Shown here: positions 7,941 through 14,742 of the stretch, in pieces | How positions within the stretch are numbered: the first letter of the stretch is position 1 | Layout: each line of letters opens with the position of its first letter | NCBI RefSeq assembly: GCF_003201285.1 | Contig: NZ_QICS01000008.1 | Span: 115,566-179,565, forward strand | Source of the DNA: Lachnotalea glycerini | Lineage (GTDB): Bacteria > Bacillota > Clostridia > Lachnospirales > Lachnospiraceae | DNA length: 64,000 nt | Direction of reading: 5' to 3' | Position numbers and translations under genes: made by a program | Notes under the pieces: generated by a model | Databases searched by the model: none | Told to the model about the DNA's origin: nothing | The model's input: the letters and a program-made list of their open reading frames with translations, nothing else

Positions 7941-8189
7941 ATGAAAATGTCAGACTATCACAAAGCGAAATCGGTAGTAGAAAAGCTAGATGAATTGAAG
8001 CAACTTAGAGATTCATTCAGTGAACCCTGCGAGGGATATTATACAATTTGTTTTACATTCGCTGGTCAAGATACAAAGATAACAAATGATTCAATAGGCG
8101 AAGCTGGTATTCGCAATTCTATTAATAATATGAAACAAATAATAGATGCAAAAATCAAAGAGTTAGAAAAAGAATTGGAGGAAATCTAA
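7941..8189 (+). CDS. Hypothetical phage protein
   Basis: An 82-residue protein behind a strong GGGGGAGG site; both ends are helical and charged (SVVEKLDELKQLRDSF and IDAKIKELEKELEEI), suggesting a coiled-coil dimer around a small beta core. No family recognised. Confidence 0.55.
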   Translation: MKMSDYHKAKSVVEKLDELKQLRDSFSEPCEGYYTICFTFAGQDTKITNDSIGEAGIRNSINNMKQIIDAKIKELEKELEEI

Positions 8190-8417
8190 ATGCAAATTAT
8201 CAAAGTAAAGTATTTAAAAGGAGAAGTGCCGAACGGCAAGGACTACACGTTTTACTCTAATGAGTTGGTTAAGCCTGGTGACTTAGTACAAATCAATTCA
8301 AGTGCCAAAGGTGTAGTAACCGAAGTTGATGTGCCAGAGAGTGAGATTGAAGCTTTTAAAGATAGAGTAAAGACCATCACAGGTAAGGTTGTAGAAAAGG
8401 AGCAAACAGATGAGTGA
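8190..8417 (+). CDS. Hypothetical phage protein
   Basis: A 75-residue protein abutting the previous gene. The string KVKYLKGEVPNGKDYTFYSN, then PGDLVQI resembles small beta-barrel phage proteins that often accompany recT. It overlaps the next gene by 8 bp. Function unknown. Confidence 0.6.
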   Translation: MQIIKVKYLKGEVPNGKDYTFYSNELVKPGDLVQINSSAKGVVTEVDVPESEIEAFKDRVKTITGKVVEKEQTDE

Positions 8418-8745
8418 TTATGAAAAAGATTTACTTTCCAAAATTGACAGTGGAGATAGATTGTCGGAACGAGAATTGAAAATGCTGGCTCTTGAATTTG
8501 ATATTGAGCGTATTGAGGGAGGTAACCGCAGATGGCAAAGAGAAGTTCGTTCAATATGTCAGTTAGGTGAAAGGACGTTTGCTGTTGACTGGCAGGAGGG
8601 ATTAACAGAGTGCCAAGAAAATGAGTTTTGGGAACAACCAATTGAAGTTGTTAAAATTGAGCGCGAAAAGACAATTAATGTAATTGAATGGATTAAGAAA
8701 GTCGAGGTAGATGAAAATGGCAAATCAATTAACAGTAACAAATAA
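8410..8745 (+). CDS. Hypothetical phage protein
   Basis: A 111-residue protein starting inside the end of the previous gene and overlapping recT by about 29 bp, so the three are translationally coupled. Pattern RLSERELKMLALEFDIERIEG, then RSICQLGERTFAVDWQEG is seen in recT neighbourhoods of clostridial phages by recollection; no function is known. Confidence 0.55.
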   Translation: MSDYEKDLLSKIDSGDRLSERELKMLALEFDIERIEGGNRRWQREVRSICQLGERTFAVDWQEGLTECQENEFWEQPIEVVKIEREKTINVIEWIKKVEVDENGKSINSNK

Positions 8746-9622
8746 AACAATCGAACAGCTAACTGTTCAGCTAGAAGAAAAAGAAAAGAAAGGCTTAAAA
8801 TTTCCAACAAACTATAGTGTCCAGAACGCCATGAATTCGGCTTACTTAATGCTTAAAGAAGCAGAGGACAAGAATCATAATCCTTTATTGGAAGTGTGTA
8901 CACAGGAAAGTGTAATTCAATCACTTATGCAGATGGCTACACAAGGTTTAAACCCAGTAAAAAAACAGTGCTATTTTGTGGCTTATGGAAAGAAATGTAC
9001 CTTAGTTCCATCATATTTCGGAACATTGGCAATGCTCAATCGTGTTAAGAGCCTAAAACGTCAACCAGTAGCAAATGTAGTAAGACAAGGTGATATATTT
9101 GAATATGGATATGACTTGGAAAATGACGGAGAAATGGTAATTTATAAGCATGAAACAAAGCTTGAGAATCTTAATAATCCAATAATTGCAGCATATGCAA
9201 TAATTTCAACGGACAAAGAAAAAGTTGTTGAGATTATGTCTAAAAATGAAATTGAAAGTGCTTGGGCGCAGGGGCAGTCATGGAAATCTGCTAAAAAGAA
9301 CGGATATGAATCAGCAACTCATAAGAACTTTCCGGAAGAAATGGCAAAGAAAACAGTTCTTAATCGTGCTTCAAAACGTCTTATTAATGCCACCGATGAT
9401 AGTTCAATTATGGGTGACGATTTCTTGCAATCATTCAATGAAACTAGCGATAATGACAAATTAGATATTGTTGCTGAAAATGTTGCTGTTGAGATTGAGG
9501 AAAAAGCCAACGCCGAAGTATTTCAAGAAGCAGAAGCGGAAGAACCAGTGCAGGAGCAGGAAGTTGTTGAAACCGAAGTGATTCAGGAATCAGGAGATAT
9601 CGAACCAGATTTCATGAAATAG
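8717..9622 (+). CDS. recT: RecT single-strand annealing protein
   Basis: A roughly 301-residue RecT-family recombinase. Markers: FPTNYSVQNAMNSAYLML, LLEVCTQESVIQSLMQMATQGL, NPVKKQCYFVAYGKKC, LVPSYFGTLAMLNRV, and FPEEMAKKTVLNRASKRL. It anneals complementary single strands coated by SSB during recombination-dependent repair. ATG 8717 is preferred to ATG 8711 because GAGGT at 8704-8708 is better spaced. The C-terminal 60 residues are an acidic tail. No RecE/YqaJ exonuclease is adjacent; the MBL-fold gene downstream would be the usual nuclease-like partner but is broken. Confidence 0.92.
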   Translation: MANQLTVTNKTIEQLTVQLEEKEKKGLKFPTNYSVQNAMNSAYLMLKEAEDKNHNPLLEVCTQESVIQSLMQMATQGLNPVKKQCYFVAYGKKCTLVPSYFGTLAMLNRVKSLKRQPVANVVRQGDIFEYGYDLENDGEMVIYKHETKLENLNNPIIAAYAIISTDKEKVVEIMSKNEIESAWAQGQSWKSAKKNGYESATHKNFPEEMAKKTVLNRASKRLINATDDSSIMGDDFLQSFNETSDNDKLDIVAENVAVEIEEKANAEVFQEAEAEEPVQEQEVVETEVIQESGDIEPDFMK

Positions 9623-9633
9623 GAGTTGTTTAA

Positions 9634-9903
9634 ATGAAAATTAATATATCAATGGAGTTGCCTATAAAGGCAATTCCTATAGATAAGCATTATGATTTAG
9701 AGTTAAAAGAATACGATGTTACAGATATTCGAATGGGGCAATCACATACCAGTATTTTCCTTGATGGCCAAAGCAACATTTTTAATTCAGTGCATTTCAG
9801 ATTTGAACTACACGGAAAACCAATTGATATTTATAGCAGTGGTGCTTTTAATTCTTATCGAAGATTTTATTTGCCGTTTATATGTTATGGGGAAGAGAAA
9901 TGA
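9634..9903 (+). CDS. Hypothetical phage protein
   Basis: An 89-residue protein behind AGGAG, overlapping the next gene by ATGA. A beta-rich pattern with no known domain. It sits between recT and the MBL-fold gene. Confidence 0.55.
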   Translation: MKINISMELPIKAIPIDKHYDLELKEYDVTDIRMGQSHTSIFLDGQSNIFNSVHFRFELHGKPIDIYSSGAFNSYRRFYLPFICYGEEK

Positions 9904-10088
9904 AAAAAGGTGGACTACTAGAACGTTTCACAAAGAAACAAGACGGTGTATGTGCCACATGTGCAAATTTAATTGATATTGATTCAGAGCTTGCCTATGG
10001 CTGTGAAGCACACGACAAATTTATATTAAAGGCATTTCCACCGTACCACACGGAGCGTATTAAGTGCAAGGATTGGAAAGAGAGGTAA
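9900..10088 (+). CDS. Cys-rich small protein
   Basis: A 62-residue protein from ATG 9900 (GGGGAAGAG upstream). Cysteines occur as GVCATCANLI, YGCEAH and IKCKDW, suggesting a treble-clef-like zinc site. It is the first of several Cys-rich mini-proteins around the MBL-fold gene. Function unknown. Confidence 0.6.
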   Translation: MKKGGLLERFTKKQDGVCATCANLIDIDSELAYGCEAHDKFILKAFPPYHTERIKCKDWKER

Positions 10089-10090
10089 AT

Positions 10091-10414
10091 ATGGAAGAGA
10101 TTAAAGCATATAAACCTAAGTGTTGCAGTAAAGCATATATGACTAAAAGTGGTGCAAGGAAACATAAAAAGAAGTGTTTTAAAAATCCAGACAATAAAGC
10201 CTGCCTTACATGCAAATATTTTATAAAAGATTATAATACTGTCTATGTTCCACCGAGAGGAGATAGTAATTACGGTGATGATGATTACGAAGAACCTTAT
10301 TATTTCTGCGATTTTGACGGTAAAACACTTATGTCTGTCCATATTAAACCAATGAAACTGGAAAAACATTATCAATCAGAATGCGAACATTGGGAATTGA
10401 AAGAGGGTGATTAA
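10091..10414 (+). CDS. C2H2-like Cys/His-rich protein
   Basis: A 107-residue protein from ATG 10091 (AGAGAGG upstream). It begins with a zinc-finger-like block (CCSKAYMTKSGARKHKKKC) followed by ACLTCKYF, YFCDFDG and a terminal H...CEHWE. At least two metal sites are plausible. Probably nucleic-acid binding; the family is not recognised. Confidence 0.55.
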   Translation: MEEIKAYKPKCCSKAYMTKSGARKHKKKCFKNPDNKACLTCKYFIKDYNTVYVPPRGDSNYGDDDYEEPYYFCDFDGKTLMSVHIKPMKLEKHYQSECEHWELKEGD

Positions 10415-11146
10415 ATGTTTTTGAGGGTAATAAATAGCGGTAGTAGTGGCAATGGCTATATTCTGCAAGATGATAAAGAAGCCTTGATAATTGAAGCAGG
10501 TTGTAAGTTATTAGATATTAAAAAAGCCTTGGATTTCAACATATCAAAAGTTGTTGGCTGTCTAGTTTCTCACGAACATGGTTAAGGTGACCATGCCAAG
10601 TACATAACAGATTATATGAAAGTTGGTATCGAAGTTTACACAAGTGATGAAACACAAGAGCATCTTGAAATTACAACTGGTGAATATGCAAGGTCTATGA
10701 TGCCTAATAAGGCTTATAAGATTGGAAATTTCATTATTCAGCCTTTTGAATTAATACATGATGTTCCTTGCCTTGGCTTCTATATTAGACATTATGAAAT
10801 AGGCAAATTGTTATTCATAACTGATACGGAGTATGTGCCACAAAATTTTAGTAGCCTTAAATCGAACCATATTCTAGTTGAAGTTAACTATGATAAAGAT
10901 TTGATGTGTAATGAGGATTTTAAAAGAAATCATGTTCTGACAGGTCATATGTGCATTGATACCACTTGTGAGTTCCTTATGAAGAATGATAATCCAAACT
11001 TGATGAATGTTGTGTTATTACATTTATCAGATTCAAATTCCGATTCGGAGAAATTTCTTCAAAAGACAAAAGAGATAGTTCGCTGTGATTGCTATATTGC
11101 AGATAAGGGACTGGAAGTAAATTTAAACTTAATACCGTTTATGTGA
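10415..11146 (+). pseudogene. MBL-fold hydrolase interrupted by TAA in the metal motif
   Basis: From ATG 10415 the frame reads MFLRVINSGSSGNGYILQ, then VGCLVSHEHG, a TAA at 10583-10585, then GDHAKYITDYMK and continues open to TGA at 11146 (ATG 10616 is a possible internal restart). The uninterrupted sequence is a metallo-beta-lactamase-fold hydrolase of the type found beside recT in clostridial phages. The canonical HxHxDH would be HEHGDH; two extra codons (GGT TAA or TAA GGT) are inserted exactly there. Later ligands (DTEYVP and GHMCIDTT) look intact. Without readthrough no active enzyme can form. Confidence 0.8.
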
Positions 11147-11168
11147 AAGGTGATGAGAATATATAACA

Positions 11169-11342
11169 TTGAAAGAAAAAATTGCAGAGGAATACACTGA
11201 AAGTGTTTCAGAAGAGTTTGAAGGTGGAGTTGATATGTGCCCAGGTTGTTATTTTGAATTAGATGGACATTATGAGAAAGACGAATGCGATACTGGAAGT
11301 GAAGATTGCACTAAATGTTGGAATCAAGAATATAAGGAGTGA
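11169..11342 (+). CDS. Cys-rich mini-protein
   Basis: A 57-residue acidic protein from TTG 11169; cysteines occur as MCPGCYFE, DECDTG and DCTKCWN (two CxxC pairs). The start is uncertain because the ribosome site AAAGGTGATG is about 15 bp away. Function unknown. Confidence 0.5.
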   Translation: MKEKIAEEYTESVSEEFEGGVDMCPGCYFELDGHYEKDECDTGSEDCTKCWNQEYKE

Positions 11343-11348
11343 TGATTT

Positions 11349-11483
11349 ATGGAATGTTGTGGAAATTGTTTTTATCATACCATAGTTGATGGCGAATGGA
11401 CTTGTGATAATGATGAAGCAGAGGATTTTGGATTAGAAACAGATTACAACCATACATGTTGTGATTTTGAAGAGAGAAAGTAG
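11349..11483 (+). CDS. Cys-rich mini-protein
   Basis: A 44-residue acidic protein from ATG 11349 (AAGGAG upstream) with MECCGNCFYH, WTCDND and HTCCDFEE, a layout that could hold one zinc. The downstream 100 bp (11484-11584) has no gene and contains a short palindrome AACGGCCGTT near 11523. Confidence 0.5.
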   Translation: MECCGNCFYHTIVDGEWTCDNDEAEDFGLETDYNHTCCDFEERK

Positions 11484-11584
11484 CACTTGTCCGCAATGAC
11501 GCTAAACTACGAATTAGTTTTTAACGGCCGTTGAAATATATGTAACTAGAAAACCAGTATTTTTATAGAGAGGAATACGATCAT

Positions 11585-12007
11585 ATGATGCAAGTTAAAT
11601 TAGAAGAGTTAGTTGATGGAGCATTACAGGAAAATGCAAGTAAGGCAATTGAGGAAGTGGTTAAGAACATGCAGGATCCGAACACTCCATGGAAGAACAA
11701 AAGAGAGGTTACAATCAAGCTGAAATTTACCCAAAATGAAGAAAGAAACGATTCAAACTGCGAGATTTCAGTTGATAAAAAACTTGCACCTGTTAAGCCA
11801 ATTGAAACACGTTTTGCTATTGGAAAAGACCTTAAAACAGGTCAAGTTTATGCAGAAGAGTATGGCAGACAAATAAGAGGTCAAATGTCCATAGAAGATG
11901 TTCAGGCAGCAGCCAAAGAGGTTGTCATTGATGGCAAAGAAGTAGATACCGAAACAGGTGAGATTAAAAATGAAACTGTAGTTGATTTTAAGGCAAAACA
12001 AGCCTAA
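11585..12007 (+). CDS. Replication-terminator-like phage protein
   Basis: A 140-residue protein resembling those annotated replication terminator protein in Firmicute phages: EELVDGALQENASKAIEEVVKNM, DPNTPWKNKREVTIKLKF, then RGQMSIEDVQ and TGEIKNE. The biochemical basis of that name is weak, so the role is open. ATG 11585 or 11588 follows AGAGAGG. It is the first gene after a 100-bp gap and probably starts a sub-operon with the DUF2303 gene. Confidence 0.6.
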   Translation: MMQVKLEELVDGALQENASKAIEEVVKNMQDPNTPWKNKREVTIKLKFTQNEERNDSNCEISVDKKLAPVKPIETRFAIGKDLKTGQVYAEEYGRQIRGQMSIEDVQAAAKEVVIDGKEVDTETGEIKNETVVDFKAKQA

Positions 12008-12026
12008 GAAAATGGAGGAAAAGAAG

Positions 12027-12737
12027 ATGATTAAAGAAGCACTAAAATATGTAGTTGGATTAAGTGTGCCGGTTGTACAAGAAATTAAAGGACAGCAGTA
12101 TTCTGATAAGCAACTTCACAGAATCAATCACAACCCACAGGCATCCTCTATACAGATGGGAACATTAACAAGTTTTGTTGACTATATTAGAGCCAACATT
12201 GACAGCATGAGCGATAAAATGATTGTTCATGTAGAAAGTCCAACTAAAGTGTCTTTGTATTCCCAATTGGACGCTGAACGTGAAAGAGAATACCTTGTAA
12301 ACGTAGTTGCAAGAGTGCCAGAGTTTCGTTTTAACCAGTTCATTGACCATGAAGAATTTTTGATTAATCTTCAATCTAAATTCATTGATTCAGGTGATAG
12401 AGGATTGGTTCTTAAATTCGCTGGAACTGTTGAAGATAAAAGCGTGGCAGAGTATGGGGACGATGGAGTTACGCAAAAAGCTACAGTTAAAAATGGAATT
12501 GCAAGTAAAACAGAAGCTATTATTCCTAACCCAGTTAATCTTGCTCCATACAGAACTTTCTTAGAAGTAGCACAACCTCTTTCGGATTTCGTATTCAGAA
12601 TGAAATCAGAGCGCGGAATCCAATGTGCAATTTTTGAAGCTGATGGCGGTGCATGGAAGAATGAAGCAATGCAGAATATCAAAAATTATTTGAGAGACGA
12701 GTTAGAGGATTTGGATCAGTTCACAGTAATATCCTAG
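12027..12737 (+). CDS. DUF2303-family protein
   Basis: A 236-residue protein from ATG 12027 (GGAGG at about 12014-12018). Features of DUF2303: NPQASSIQMGTLTSFVDYI, HVESPTKVSLYSQL, RVPEFRFNQFIDHEEFLINLQ, then PYRTFLEVAQPLSDFVFRM. The family is common in phage recombination/replication operons, sometimes near RecT or SSB; the molecular role is unknown. Confidence 0.75.
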   Translation: MIKEALKYVVGLSVPVVQEIKGQQYSDKQLHRINHNPQASSIQMGTLTSFVDYIRANIDSMSDKMIVHVESPTKVSLYSQLDAEREREYLVNVVARVPEFRFNQFIDHEEFLINLQSKFIDSGDRGLVLKFAGTVEDKSVAEYGDDGVTQKATVKNGIASKTEAIIPNPVNLAPYRTFLEVAQPLSDFVFRMKSERGIQCAIFEADGGAWKNEAMQNIKNYLRDELEDLDQFTVIS

Positions 12738-12742
12738 TTGTT

Positions 12743-12876
12743 TAGGCATGAGCCTATACATAACAAAATAACCGTCTTGTAGTTGGCAGTATCAGACCGG
12801 TTGTTCATGTTTGGATAATATATCACGAAATATTTAAGCCATAATGAAACTAAATGTGGGGAGTTGGTCGCTCCCC
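12743..12876 (+). other. Three successive hairpins between genes
   Basis: The 172-bp gap after the DUF2303 gene holds three inverted repeats: TAGGC/GCCTA (12743-12756), AACCG/CGGTT (12770-12802) and GGGGAG/CTCCCC (12858-12876, 7-nt loop). None is followed by a U-run, so simple termination is unlikely; an RNA-processing or regulatory leader for the next gene is possible. Confidence 0.4.
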
Positions 12877-12909
12877 GGTAAAAAATATATTTTGTAAGGG
12901 AGAATAACA

Positions 12910-13086
12910 ATGGCAACAAGACAGGAATTGCATGAAGAGTATAAAATCGTCAGACTTATGAATCCAAAAACAGCTAATGAGCAGTTGACAGAAGCGCAAG
13001 AAATAGTATATAGAGGATTTTTAGAAGCAACACAATCTATGTCTAAAAATTTTGACAAATTAAATGATGATAGTGCGGATTTGTAA
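12910..13086 (+). CDS. Small hypothetical protein
   Basis: A 58-residue, mainly helical protein from ATG 12910 behind AAGGGAG. Pattern RQELHEEYKIVRLMNPKTANEQ, then AQEIVYRGFLEATQSMS. No function recognised. It starts the next gene block after the hairpin leader. Confidence 0.55.
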   Translation: MATRQELHEEYKIVRLMNPKTANEQLTEAQEIVYRGFLEATQSMSKNFDKLNDDSADL

Positions 13087-13101
13087 AAAGGGGGAATAAC
13101 A

Positions 13102-13701
13102 GTGACATTACTTGAAGATATAGGAAACAAAGAAAATCAGCACAGAACTAAAAACCGATACTGGCAGAGTCAAGGAATTGAAGTTATTCGAGCTCCTTTA
13201 CCAGTTGGTGATTATATACTTGCAAATGAGAAAGTAAATGATGTTATGAATCGTAAAGCAGGCAGGGGAATAGACATCAAAAAGATGGATTTTGTTGGTA
13301 CATATTCCATAGCTGTGGATACAAAAAAAGATATCGAGGAAGTGGTTGGCAATATTTGTGGTAAGGCACACGCAAGGTTCCGTGATGAATGTATTCTTGC
13401 ACAAAATAATGGAATTAAACTTTATGTGTTAGTAGAAAATTTAGACGGCGTGACTTGCATCAATAATTTGTATGAATGGAATAATCCACGCTTACATAAT
13501 TACAACAAGATTGCTTACATGCATAGCATTGGGAAGTGGTTAAGTAGAAAACTTCCAAAGGCAAAGCCAACAAGTGGCATTACACTGGCAAAATCAATGG
13601 GGACTATGCAGCATAAGTATGGCGTAGAATTTATATTTTGTAAGCCGCATGAAGCAGGAAAAAAAGTACTTGATCTGTTAGGTGGTGAAATAAATGAGTA
13701 G
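13102..13701 (+). CDS. ERCC4-type nuclease
   Basis: A 199-residue protein with an ERCC4/XPF-like nuclease core: GIEVIRAPLPVGDYILAN (catalytic GDY), then YSIAVDTKKDIEEVV, then ARFRDECILAQNNGIKLYVLVEN. Phage ERCC4-domain proteins are thought to resolve branched DNA. GTG 13102 follows AAGGGGG. It overlaps the downstream HAD-like gene by 8 bp. Confidence 0.8.
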   Translation: MTLLEDIGNKENQHRTKNRYWQSQGIEVIRAPLPVGDYILANEKVNDVMNRKAGRGIDIKKMDFVGTYSIAVDTKKDIEEVVGNICGKAHARFRDECILAQNNGIKLYVLVENLDGVTCINNLYEWNNPRLHNYNKIAYMHSIGKWLSRKLPKAKPTSGITLAKSMGTMQHKYGVEFIFCKPHEAGKKVLDLLGGEINE

Positions 13702-14047
13702 AAATTTTGATGTGATTGCAGTTGATTTTGACGGAACGCTATGCGTAAGTGAATGGCCCGAGATTGGAGAACCGAACAAAGACCTTATCAGGCATTTAAA
13801 ATTTAGAAAATTACAAGGTGACAAATTAATCCTCTGGACTTGCAGATGCGAGGAAAGGCTCACAGAAGCGGTTGAATGGTGCAAAGAACAAGGTCTTGAA
13901 TTTGATGCAGTTAATGAGAATTTACCGGAACTAATTGCTTTATTTGGTGGTAATCCTCGTAAGATATGTGCTGATATTTACATAGATGATAAAAATTCGA
14001 AGGTACAACATTTATACAAGGTTCCGTTCCTAGGTAATGAGGAATGA
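13694..14047 (+). CDS. HAD-like phosphatase
   Basis: A 117-residue protein with HAD motif I DFDGTLC near the N-terminus, LILWTCR (motif II Thr), and DIYIDDKN (motif IV acidic pair). The short cap-less form fits phage polynucleotide- or nucleotide-phosphatase-like proteins. Coupled to both neighbours by overlapping start/stop codons. Substrate unknown. Confidence 0.8.
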   Translation: MSRNFDVIAVDFDGTLCVSEWPEIGEPNKDLIRHLKFRKLQGDKLILWTCRCEERLTEAVEWCKEQGLEFDAVNENLPELIALFGGNPRKICADIYIDDKNSKVQHLYKVPFLGNEE

Positions 14048-14268
14048 TAAGGGTTGAATGGTTTGTTATGTTCATATTAGTTGTAGCTAGCAGAGAGATA
14101 TATGGAATCTATTCAAGGAAACCTAGTAATTACGAATCTGGATATAGTGATGCAGTTAGCGATTTTATAGCAACATGGAACAAATCTATTGATTTACACA
14201 AAAATGATGATTCAAAACGGTTGGTGATGATTCGTAGATTTTTACAAGAAAAAAAAGATGAAAGGTAA
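14044..14268 (+). CDS. Small protein with N-terminal hydrophobic segment
   Basis: A 74-residue protein with an N-terminal hydrophobic stretch (WFVMFILVVASREIYGIY) that may be a membrane anchor, followed by a charged helix. It starts in an ATGA overlap with the HAD gene. Function unknown. Confidence 0.5.
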   Translation: MIRVEWFVMFILVVASREIYGIYSRKPSNYESGYSDAVSDFIATWNKSIDLHKNDDSKRLVMIRRFLQEKKDER

Positions 14269-14275
14269 GGTGCAA

Positions 14276-14677
14276 ATGGATATAAAGAATTTTGCAAAGA
14301 TGATTGACGGTAAAGAATATGGTTATCCAATGTTTAGCAAAAAAGAATTACAAATTGCAAAAGATAATGGTTTTGTAATTGTGAGTGGTGCGTCTGATGA
14401 CTTGATGGAGTTTGAGGGTACAATTCAAGATGAACAAGGTTGCTACGATGGGGGAATGATATATTTCGACCGTCAGGGCGCGTTTGGTAGTGATGGTTAT
14501 GCCACAAACAGAATTGAAGCTTTATGGTGTGATGATAAGGAATCTAAAGATGATTCAGGAAACATCATTACTTGGACTTACAAAACTGACATTCCGCATG
14601 AAACATTTATGGTTTATGAAGATGGAGAACCTTATTGCAGGGGTATTGTATTTAGTATTGCTGATTTGAAAGAGTAA
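14276..14677 (+). CDS. Hypothetical phage protein
   Basis: A 133-residue acidic protein from ATG 14276 (AAGGTG upstream). Pattern SKKELQIAKDNGFVIVSGASDD, then NRIEALWC and IPHETFMVYEDGEPYCRGIVF recurs in clostridial phages by recollection; no biochemical role known. Confidence 0.6.
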   Translation: MDIKNFAKMIDGKEYGYPMFSKKELQIAKDNGFVIVSGASDDLMEFEGTIQDEQGCYDGGMIYFDRQGAFGSDGYATNRIEALWCDDKESKDDSGNIITWTYKTDIPHETFMVYEDGEPYCRGIVFSIADLKE

Positions 14678-14714
14678 TTAATTTTAGAAAGGAAAAGCAT
14701 AATCCTAGGTAAAA

Positions 14715-14741
14715 GAGTGCGCACTCGTGTAGACGTACACG
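14715..14741. promoter_or_regulatory. Twin palindromes abutting a start codon
   Basis: GAGTGC|GCACTC (14715-14726, perfect 12-bp palindrome) runs directly into CGTGTA-GACG-TACACG (14726-14741), ending 1 bp before ATG 14743. The only purine-rich ribosome-site-like sequence (AAAGGAAAAG) is more than 40 bp upstream. This is a candidate operator or RNA hairpin pair controlling the helicase-methyltransferase gene. Confidence 0.5.
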
Positions 14742-14742
14742 A

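Noticed and set aside
14388..14402. Second hammerhead core at CTGATGA inside the gene at 14276
   Set aside because: No GAAA or GTC partner elements or stem I pairing nearby; chance match in coding sequence.
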